Position numbers and translations under genes: made by a program | Part shown: one piece after another, positions 5,748-10,424 of the stretch | Layout: the number at the start of each line of letters is the position of its first letter | Position numbering within the stretch: the stretch's first letter is position 1 | Notes under the pieces: generated by a model | What the model saw: the letters and a program-made list of their open reading frames with translations, nothing else | Told to the model about the DNA's origin: nothing | The model's database searches: none | Source: JBBIRM01 sp964517975 | GTDB taxonomy: Bacteria > Desulfobacterota > BSN033 > UBA1163 | DNA length: 10,424 nt | Direction of reading: 5' to 3' | Assembly (NCBI GenBank): GCA_964517975.1 | Contig: CAZFDM010000070.1 | Coordinates: 1 to 10,424 of the forward strand

Positions 5748-6077
5748 ATGAGCGGTCCAAAATTTCATATTAAAAAAAATGACTTGGTGATGGTCCTCAG
5801 CGGAAGGGAGAAAGGGAAAAGTGGTCGTGTCCTGAAAGTCTTTCCTGAGAAGGAGAAGGTGATCATCGAAAAGATCAACTTTATTAAGAGACATACCAGG
5901 CCTCATGGGCAGCAGAGAAGGGGAGGAATTATTGAAAAGGAAGCCCCTCTTCACATCTCCAATGTGGCCCTTCTCTGTGAAAAGTGCAATAAGCCTGTAA
6001 GAATTGGGCATCGCCTCGTTGAGGGGAACAAAAAGGCGCGTGTCTGTAAGAAGTGCGGTGAGATTTTTGATAAGTAG
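5748..6077 (+). CDS. rplX: 50S ribosomal protein L24 with a C-terminal CxxC/CxxC pair
   Basis: L24 is an assembly-initiator protein of the 50S subunit. It has an N-terminal KOW domain, here around residues 7-34 (HIKKNDLVMVLSGREKGKSG). I choose the ATG at 5748 (109 residues) because GAGG at 5737-5740 is then 7 nt upstream. The in-frame ATG at 5742 would add Met-Gly and has no well-spaced site, but it cannot be excluded. The middle carries INFIKRHTRPHGQQRRGGII. The C-terminal half has CEKC (77-80) and CKKC (100-103), a likely zinc-binding knuckle that gammaproteobacterial L24 lacks. The gene follows rplN by 9 nt. Confidence 0.94.
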   Translation: MSGPKFHIKKNDLVMVLSGREKGKSGRVLKVFPEKEKVIIEKINFIKRHTRPHGQQRRGGIIEKEAPLHISNVALLCEKCNKPVRIGHRLVEGNKKARVCKKCGEIFDK

Positions 6078-6085
6078 GTAAGACC

Positions 6086-6625
6086 ATGGCCAAACTCAAA
6101 GAGATTTATCAAGAAAAAGTAGTACCCGCATTGATGAAACGATTCAACTATCGGAATAGAATGGAAGTGCCAAAATTGGAAAAGATTGTGATCAATATGG
6201 GATTGGGAGAAGCCATTCAAAATATTAAAATTTTAGACTCGGCCGTTCAAGAGTTGAGCCTCATTACCGGACAGAAGCCTGTCATCACGAAGGCCAAAAA
6301 ATCGATTGCCCAATTTAAATTGAGGACGGGGATGCCCATTGGATGCATGGTGACTCTTCGGAAAGAGAGAATGTACGAGTTCTTCAACCGTCTGGTGAAT
6401 GTAGCCCTTCCCAGGGTAAGGGATTTTAAGGGGCTTTCCGGAAAGTCTTTCGACGGACGAGGGAACTACGCGCTTGGGATTCGTGAGCAGTTGATCTTTC
6501 CAGAAATTCATTATGACAAGATTGATAAAGTCAAGGGGATGAATATCGTGATCGTCACAACAGCCAAGACGGATGAGGAAGGGAAGGAATTGCTTAGATT
6601 GCTTGGGATGCCCTTTCGGAATTAA
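6086..6625 (+). CDS. rplE: 50S ribosomal protein L5
   Basis: L5 binds 5S rRNA in the central protuberance together with L18 and contacts P-site tRNA. The 179-residue product has the standard length and motifs: EKIVINMGLGEA (32-43), ITGQKPVITKAKKSIAQFKL (60-79), RTGMPIGCMVTLR (80-92), LPRVRDFKGLS (108-118), FDGRGNYALGIREQLIFPEI (122-141) and GMNIVIVTTAKTDEEGKELL (151-170). The ATG at 6086 follows AAGTAGG (6072-6078), a weak site that overlaps the rplX stop. No S8-binding-type structure of the E. coli spc regulatory kind was recognised around the start. Confidence 0.98.
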   Translation: MAKLKEIYQEKVVPALMKRFNYRNRMEVPKLEKIVINMGLGEAIQNIKILDSAVQELSLITGQKPVITKAKKSIAQFKLRTGMPIGCMVTLRKERMYEFFNRLVNVALPRVRDFKGLSGKSFDGRGNYALGIREQLIFPEIHYDKIDKVKGMNIVIVTTAKTDEEGKELLRLLGMPFRN

Positions 6626-6678
6626 AAAGGACGCTGAGCGCTTTTCGCATTGCACACAGAGAAACGAGGAGGAGGACA

Positions 6679-6864
6679 TTGGCTAAAGTTTCTTTAATGA
6701 TTAAAGCAAAGAGGCCTCAAAAATTTAAGGTTCGTCAGTATAACCGTTGCCCACTCTGTGGAAGGGCGAGGGCTTTTTATAGAAAATTTAATATGTGCCG
6801 ACTTTGTCTGAGAAAGTTTGCTTCTCGGGGTGAACTGCCTGGGGTGATCAAATCCAGTTGGTAA
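6679..6864 (+). CDS. rpsN: 30S ribosomal protein S14, zinc-binding type Z, TTG start
   Basis: S14 is a 30S head protein close to the decoding region. The product is 61 residues, the length of the zinc-containing (type Z, C+) form rather than the about 100-residue zinc-free form. It has CPLC (Cys24, Cys27) and CRLC (Cys40, Cys43), flanked by FKVRQYNRC and the conserved end GELPGVIKSSW. The start is TTG at 6679, giving the standard MAK N-terminus after formyl-Met. A strong AGGAGGAGG run lies at 6667-6675. The preceding 53-nt spacer holds only a weak bulged hairpin. A type Z copy implies zinc-dependent ribosomes unless a C- paralogue exists elsewhere. Confidence 0.97.
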   Translation: MAKVSLMIKAKRPQKFKVRQYNRCPLCGRARAFYRKFNMCRLCLRKFASRGELPGVIKSSW

Positions 6865-6879
6865 AAAAGGGGGGTTAGA

Positions 6880-7278
6880 ATGTCCACAACCGATCCATTG
6901 GCCGATATGTTCACAAGAATTCGAAACGGGTCTAAAGCGAGGTTTGAACAGGTGGATATTCCCTCCTCAAGAATGAAGCGAGAGATTGCAAAGATTTTAA
7001 AAGAGGAAGGGTTCATTAAGAATTTTAAGATCGTCACTGGAGATGATCATCATGAAAAGATTCGGATCTTCCTTAAATACGATCCAAGCCGAAAGGGGAT
7101 CATTCATATCAAGAGGGTCAGCAAACCCAGCCGAAGGGTCTATGTGGGAGCCAATGAGATTCCCTCTCTGAGAGGGGGATTGGGAATTTCGATCCTCTCG
7201 ACGCCAAAGGGTATCCTGACAGACAAGGTTGCTCGGAAGGCGAAGGTTGGAGGAGAGTTGCTCTGTCAGGTGTGGTAA
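6880..7278 (+). CDS. rpsH: 30S ribosomal protein S8
   Basis: S8 is a primary binder of the central domain of 16S rRNA (helix 21) and, in E. coli, the translational repressor of the spc operon. The 132-residue product starts STTDPLADMFTRIRNG and carries the SSRMKREIAKILKEEGFI helix (29-46). The C-terminal RNA-binding domain has RRVYVGANEIPSLRGGLGI (85-103), ILSTPKGILTD (105-115) and GGELLCQVW at the end. The ATG at 6880 follows an A/G-rich tract ending GGGGGG, 15 nt after the rpsN stop. Confidence 0.98.
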   Translation: MSTTDPLADMFTRIRNGSKARFEQVDIPSSRMKREIAKILKEEGFIKNFKIVTGDDHHEKIRIFLKYDPSRKGIIHIKRVSKPSRRVYVGANEIPSLRGGLGISILSTPKGILTDKVARKAKVGGELLCQVW

Positions 7279-7292
7279 CGATTGGAGTGATT

Positions 7293-7829
7293 ATGTCTCG
7301 GATTGGAAGGATGCCCATTCTACTTCCCAAAGAAGTGAAAGTCACCAGTGACCCTTTAAGGGTTGAGGTGAGTGGCCCTAAAGGACAGCTCTCTCATCCC
7401 ATCCCTAAAGGGATTAGAGTTTCCGTGGATGATGGAAAGGTGATCGTTTCGCGTTCCAACGATGAGCGGGGCTTGAAGGCTCTCCATGGGTTGATGCGAA
7501 ACCTTATCGCCAATATGGTCAAAGGGGTGACAGAAGGTTTTGAAAAACGTCTTGAAATTGTTGGGGTTGGCTTTCGCGCTGAAGTGCAAGGGGACATCCT
7601 AAGGCTTACTTTAGGTTTTTCTCACCCTGTCCTGTTCCCCATCCCCAAAGGGATTCAGGTGGAAGTGGATAAGCAAACCCTCATTACCCTCAAAGGCATT
7701 GATAAACAACTGGTTGGAACCGTCGCAGCAAAACTCCGTTCTATCAAATCACCAGAGCCTTATAAAGGGAAAGGAATCCGTTACGTCGGTGAACGGATTC
7801 GTAAGAAGGTTGGGAAAACCAAGGCGTAG
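7293..7829 (+). CDS. rplF: 50S ribosomal protein L6
   Basis: L6 lies at the base of the L7/L12 stalk near the sarcin-ricin loop and contains two similar domains from an ancient duplication. The ATG at 7293 gives 178 residues starting MSRIGRMPI, the family start, behind GGAG at 7284-7287. A GTG at 7272 in frame would add seven non-conserved residues and overlap rpsH. Motifs include EVSGPKGQLSHPIPKGI (25-41), GLKALHGLMRNLIANMVKGV (60-79), KRLEIVGVGFRAEVQG (85-100), LGFSHPV (107-113), KGIDKQLVG (134-142) and SPEPYKGKGIRYVGE (153-167). PIPKGI occurs once in each domain, encoded by nearly identical DNA. Confidence 0.98.
   Translation: MSRIGRMPILLPKEVKVTSDPLRVEVSGPKGQLSHPIPKGIRVSVDDGKVIVSRSNDERGLKALHGLMRNLIANMVKGVTEGFEKRLEIVGVGFRAEVQGDILRLTLGFSHPVLFPIPKGIQVEVDKQTLITLKGIDKQLVGTVAAKLRSIKSPEPYKGKGIRYVGERIRKKVGKTKA
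7398..7655 (+). repeat. Near-identical 18-nt segments in the two halves of rplF, 240 nt apart
   Basis: Bases 7398-7415 and 7638-7655 differ at one position of 18 and both encode the PIPKGI region (residues 36-41 and 116-121). Each can form the same small hairpin, ATCCC pairing with GGGAT around a TAAA or CAAA loop. They occupy equivalent strands of the two L6 domains, so the similarity at least partly reflects the domain duplication. The near-identity at DNA level could also be local gene conversion or chance. Confidence 0.4.
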
Positions 7830-7841
7830 GGGAGAGGTCTA

Positions 7842-8204
7842 GTGGAGAGGAAAAAGATCATCGCAAGGTTGAAGAGAAAGAAAAGGGTGAGGAGTCGTGT
7901 GAAGGGGAGGCCAGAAAGACCACGTCTCAATGTATTTCGTAGCCTTCGACACATCTATGCCCAGGTCATTGAGGATACGACGGGAAGGACCTTAGCCAGC
8001 GCTTCGACCTTAAGCCCAGAGATAAAGGGAAGTCTTTCTTCATATGGAAATATTGAAGCAGCCAAGAAGGTAGGGGAGTTGATTGCCAAGAGATGTCTTG
8101 AAAATGGAATTCAGAAAGTGGTCTTTGACCGAAATGGATATCTCTATCATGGCAGGGTAAAGGCGTTGGCAGAGGCAGCGAGGGCAGGCGGTCTGATCTT
8201 TTAA
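7842..8204 (+). CDS. rplR: 50S ribosomal protein L18, GTG start
   Basis: L18 binds 5S rRNA in the central protuberance with L5. The 120-residue product has a basic N-terminal tail (RLKRKKRVRSRVKGRPERPR), then LNVFRSLRHIYAQVIEDTTG, and ends with VVFDRNGYLYHGRVKALAEA (93-112) plus RAGG, all typical. The start is GTG at 7842, preceded by AGGGGAGAGG at 7828-7837, 12 nt after the rplF stop. Length and N-terminal alignment support this start over internal alternatives. Confidence 0.97.
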   Translation: MERKKIIARLKRKKRVRSRVKGRPERPRLNVFRSLRHIYAQVIEDTTGRTLASASTLSPEIKGSLSSYGNIEAAKKVGELIAKRCLENGIQKVVFDRNGYLYHGRVKALAEAARAGGLIF

Positions 8205-8233
8205 AATCGGATGACCTTTAGGAGGAAGAGACA

Positions 8234-8728
8234 TTGCCAAAAATTGATCCAAGCACACTTGAATTAACAGACCGAGTGGTTCATATCAACCGAGTGGCCA
8301 AAGTGGTTAAAGGAGGGAGACGGTTTAGTTTCAGTGCCCTCGTCGTGGTGGGAGATGGAAAGGGCTATGTCGGATGTGGTTTGGGAAAAGCGAATGAAGT
8401 CCCAGAGGCCATCCGAAAGGGTATTGAACATGCAAAGAGAAATTTGGTCAAAGTACCCGTCATCAATAAAACGATTCCTTATGAGGTAATGGGGAAATAT
8501 GGTGCGGCAAAAGTTCTCTTGAAACCCGCTTCAGAAGGAACAGGGGTGATTGCAGGCGCAGTGGTCAGGGCCGTTGCTGAATCTGCAGGGATTGAGAATA
8601 TCCTAACGAAATCGTTAGGCTCCAACAATCCTTATAATCTTATCAAGGCTACCCTGCAAGCGATTGGTCAACTCAGTCTCCCTGAAGAGGTTCTTAAGAG
8701 AAGGGCTGAAGGATCATCCGAAGAGTAA
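8234..8728 (+). CDS. rpsE: 30S ribosomal protein S5, TTG start
   Basis: S5 helps form the mRNA entry tunnel and affects decoding accuracy. The 164-residue product has the N-terminal double-stranded-RNA-binding-like domain (VVHINRVAKVVKGGRRFSFS, residues 15-34; ALVVVGDGKGYVGCGLGKAN, 35-54). The C-terminal domain has LLKPASEGTGVIAG (95-108), VRAVAESAGI and LTKSLGSNNPYNLIKAT (124-140). The TTG at 8234 is preceded by AGGAGGAAG at 8220-8228 with good spacing and gives MPKIDPSTLELTDRVV, a normal N-terminus. A perfect 8-bp inverted repeat lies inside the LTKSLG codons (8602-8619). The rpmD ribosome-binding site overlaps its stop. Confidence 0.97.
   Translation: MPKIDPSTLELTDRVVHINRVAKVVKGGRRFSFSALVVVGDGKGYVGCGLGKANEVPEAIRKGIEHAKRNLVKVPVINKTIPYEVMGKYGAAKVLLKPASEGTGVIAGAVVRAVAESAGIENILTKSLGSNNPYNLIKATLQAIGQLSLPEEVLKRRAEGSSEE
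8602..8619 (+). repeat. Perfect 8-bp inverted repeat inside rpsE
   Basis: CCTAACGA and TCGTTAGG flank an AA centre, giving a 7-bp stem with an AAAT loop as RNA. It falls in the codons for the conserved LTKSLG motif of S5 and depends on the codon choices CTA, ACG, TCG and TTA. No T-run follows, so it is not a terminator. An arm this long is expected about once by chance in a window this size. Confidence 0.35.
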
Positions 8729-8741
8729 GGAATATCTTCTT

Positions 8742-8942
8742 ATGGAGAAAAGGATAAAGGTCAAATGGGTCAGAAGTACTATTGGAAGACCTGAGGATCA
8801 GAAGAGGACCATTCAAGGGTTGGGGTTCAAACGGCTTCATCAAACCCTTACCCTTCCTGATCGGCCTGAGATTCGCGGGATGATCAACGCCGTGATTCAT
8901 TTGGTTCGACTCTGGGAGGAAAGGGAAAGGACCGACGAATGA
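8742..8942 (+). CDS. rpmD: 50S ribosomal protein L30
   Basis: L30 is a small 50S protein present in many but not all bacteria. The ATG at 8742 gives 66 residues with the family core KVKWVRSTIGRPEDQKRTIQ (6-25), GLGFKRLHQTLTLPD (26-40) and RPEIRGMINAVIHLVRL (41-57). About eight charged residues follow that common 58-60-residue homologues lack. TAAGGAA at 8726-8732 serves as a distant ribosome-binding site. The frame stays open upstream to 8664, but that part lies inside rpsE and is not conserved. It overlaps rplO by four bases (ATGA). Confidence 0.96.
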   Translation: MEKRIKVKWVRSTIGRPEDQKRTIQGLGFKRLHQTLTLPDRPEIRGMINAVIHLVRLWEERERTDE

Positions 8943-9382
8943 GATTGGAAGATCTGAAACCTCCAATAGGGGGAAGGAAGTCGAAAAAGCGAGTGGGGAG
9001 GGGGCCGGGATCCGGCCATGGCAAAACAGCCTGCCGAGGTCATAAGGGTCAGAATTCACGATCGGGAAGAGGGACAAAGGCAGGTTTTGAAGGAGGGCAA
9101 ATGCCCCTCCAGAGAAGACTTCCAAAGAGGGGATTCAACAATCCATTCAAGAGATCCAAATCCATCCTTCATGTTAAAGACCTCAACCGCTTCCCTATGA
9201 ATACAGTGGTAGATCCTGAAGTCCTGACTCAATCCGGATTGTGTAAGAAAGGGGAGAGCATCAAACTTCTATCGGATGGAGAACTTCAACATCCTCTGGT
9301 CGTTCGAGTTCATCAAGCGAGCAAGGCCGCCCTTAAGAAGGTAGAAGCTGCTCAAGGGAGAGTGGAGGTTATTGCGGGATGA
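8939..9382 (+). CDS. rplO: 50S ribosomal protein L15
   Basis: L15 has a long N-terminal extension that penetrates 23S rRNA and a globular C-terminal domain. The 147-residue product begins MRLEDLKPPIGGRKSKKRVG and carries the Gly/Arg-rich signature GRGPGSGHGKTACRGHKGQN (20-39), RSGRGTKAGFEGGQMPLQRR (41-60) and LPKRGF (61-66). The C-terminal part has VVDPEVLTQSGL and ALKKVEAAQGRVEVI. The start overlaps the rpmD stop (ATGA, 8939-8942) behind GGGAGGAAAGGGAAAGG (8914-8930). The stop overlaps the secY start in the same way (ATGA, 9379-9382). Confidence 0.98.
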   Translation: MRLEDLKPPIGGRKSKKRVGRGPGSGHGKTACRGHKGQNSRSGRGTKAGFEGGQMPLQRRLPKRGFNNPFKRSKSILHVKDLNRFPMNTVVDPEVLTQSGLCKKGESIKLLSDGELQHPLVVRVHQASKAALKKVEAAQGRVEVIAG

Positions 9383-10424
9383 TCTCTGGAGCCCAAAATA
9401 TCTTTAAGATTCCAGAACTGAAAAGAAGAATCCTGTTTACCTTCATCTTCCTGGCGATCTACCGGGTTGGCGTCCATATCCCTACCCCTGGAATTAATGG
9501 GGATGCTCTGGCCTCCTTTTTTGCCCAAGCCAAAGGGACTCTTTTCAGCCTAATTGATATGTTCGCTGGGGGGGCCCTGGAAAGGCTTTCTGTCTTTGCC
9601 TTAGGGATCATGCCTTACATCAGTGCTTCCATCATCCTCCAACTTCTTACAGTGGTTATTCCTTATTTGGCACAACTTCAAAAGGAAGGTGAAATAGGAA
9701 GGAAAAAGATTGTTCAATATACTCGGTATGGAACAGTCCTTTTAAGTATGATTCAAGGCTTTGGAATTGCTATCGGTTTAGAGAACATGCGAGGGGCAGC
9801 AGGAGAGATGATTGTTCTGAATCCGGGATGGTCCTTTCGGTTGATGACCATGATCACGTTGACTGCAGGGACTGCCTTTATCATGTGGTTAGGCGAGCAG
9901 ATCACTGAACGAGGGATTGGTAATGGGATCTCTCTAATCATCTTTGCTGGGATCGTTGCTCGGATGCCAAACGCCATCGCCAGCACCTATGAACTCTTTC
10001 GGGTGGGCCAGATGAACATCATTACCATCCTCTTTATCATCCTCATTATGTTAGCCGTAGTAGCAGTGATCATCTTTGTAGAGACCGGTCAGCGGAGACT
10101 TCCTGTTCAATATGCCAAACGGATTGTAGGAAGAAAGGTCTATGGAGGGCAGAGTACCCATCTCCCGCTTAAATTAAATACATCCGGAGTGATCCCACCT
10201 ATCTTTGCCTCTTCGATCTTGATGTTCCCCTTAACGATTGCCAACTTTTTACCCAAGCCCCTGCTGGAGAGGTTCCCATGGATCCAGTCCATCCTCAACC
10301 ATTTAGGACCAGGGGCTTTGATCTATAATCTCCTCTATGTCGGGTTTATCATTTTCTTTTGTTATTTCTATACAGCGGTGACATTCAATCCCAACGATGT
10401 TGCAGAAAATATGAAGAAATTTGG
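9379..10424 (+). CDS. secY: Protein translocase subunit SecY (partial, 3' end beyond window)
   Basis: SecY forms the inner-membrane channel of the SecYEG translocon, through which secreted proteins pass and membrane proteins insert. The frame is open from the ATG at 9379 to the window edge: 348 codons of a family usually near 430-440 residues, so roughly TM1-TM8 are present. TM1 is around residues 18-37, then the plug region with FAGGALERLSVFALGIMPYI (61-80) leading into TM2. TM4 (155-173) is followed by GEQITERGIGNG (172-183). TM6 (about 215-234) precedes the cytosolic segment ETGQRRLPVQYAKR. TM7 follows NTSGVIPPIFASS, and FNPNDVAENMKK closes the visible part. The start overlaps the rplO stop, with GGAGG at 9364-9368. 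Confidence 0.98.
   Translation, partial: MISGAQNIFKIPELKRRILFTFIFLAIYRVGVHIPTPGINGDALASFFAQAKGTLFSLIDMFAGGALERLSVFALGIMPYISASIILQLLTVVIPYLAQLQKEGEIGRKKIVQYTRYGTVLLSMIQGFGIAIGLENMRGAAGEMIVLNPGWSFRLMTMITLTAGTAFIMWLGEQITERGIGNGISLIIFAGIVARMPNAIASTYELFRVGQMNIITILFIILIMLAVVAVIIFVETGQRRLPVQYAKRIVGRKVYGGQSTHLPLKLNTSGVIPPIFASSILMFPLTIANFLPKPLLERFPWIQSILNHLGPGALIYNLLYVGFIIFFCYFYTAVTFNPNDVAENMKKF

Noticed and set aside
6060..6120. S8-binding regulatory site at the rplX-rplE junction, as in the E. coli spc operon
   Set aside because: I could not find a helix resembling the 16S helix 21 S8 site around the rplE start.
6625..6645. Hairpin between rplE and rpsN (AAAAG and CGC pairing with GCG and CTTTT) as a terminator
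   Set aside because: The stem is short, interrupted by a 2-nt bulge, has only a 3-nt loop, and no T-run follows it. Transcription clearly must continue into rpsN.
9753..9986. Minus-strand open frame of 77 codons within secY
   Set aside because: It is antisense to conserved SecY transmembrane segments. The plus-strand frame is continuous and unmistakable.
1..10424. CRISPR arrays, tRNA or rRNA genes, insertion sequences, phage or defence genes
   Set aside because: None seen. Every stretch is accounted for by the ribosomal-protein cluster and its short spacers.

Overview
The window is a bacterial str/S10/spc ribosomal-protein supercluster, all on the + strand. It runs from the last 61 codons of tuf (EF-Tu) through 21 complete ribosomal-protein genes to the first 348 codons of secY. 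The order is tuf-rpsJ-rplC-rplD-rplW-rplB-rpsS-rplV-rpsC-rplP-rpmC-rpsQ (S10 block), then rplN-rplX-rplE-rpsN-rpsH-rplF-rplR-rpsE-rpmD-rplO-secY (spc block). No gene is missing, inserted or rearranged relative to the classical bacterial order, no reading frame is broken, and no gene-free stretch exceeds 111 bases.

Organism: clearly a bacterium. The zinc-type (four-cysteine, 61-residue) S14, an L24 with a C-terminal CxxC...CxxC pair, an L30 gene, tuf directly upstream of rpsJ and moderate GC argue against an enteric gammaproteobacterium. They fit a deep-branching, probably uncultured-type lineage such as Desulfobacterota, Nitrospirota or a relative. I cannot place it more precisely from the sequence alone.

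Layout: 1-187 is the tuf tail. 188-5336 is the S10 block, with two unusual spacers: a 111-nt rplW-rplB spacer carrying degenerate 7-mer repeats in inverted orientation (2114-2224), and a 63-nt rpmC-rpsQ spacer with a 14-bp hairpin followed by T5 (5010-5072). 5370-10424 is the spc block. Genes are tightly packed, with start/stop overlaps at rpsJ/rplC, rplD/rplW, rplB/rpsS, rplP/rpmC, rpmD/rplO and rplO/secY, which suggests cotranscription and translational coupling. rpsC, rpsN and rpsE start with TTG and rplR with GTG, each behind a purine-rich ribosome-binding site.

Together the genes supply 30S proteins (S10, S19, S3, S17, S14, S8, S5), 50S proteins (L3, L4, L23, L2, L22, L16, L29, L14, L24, L5, L6, L18, L30, L15), an elongation factor and the core of the SecYEG translocon that accepts nascent membrane proteins.

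I found no undescribed system. The points most worth a second look are an abrupt codon-usage break inside the tuf tail near position 143, the heptad-repeat spacer before rplB, and the intra-operon hairpin before rpsQ.
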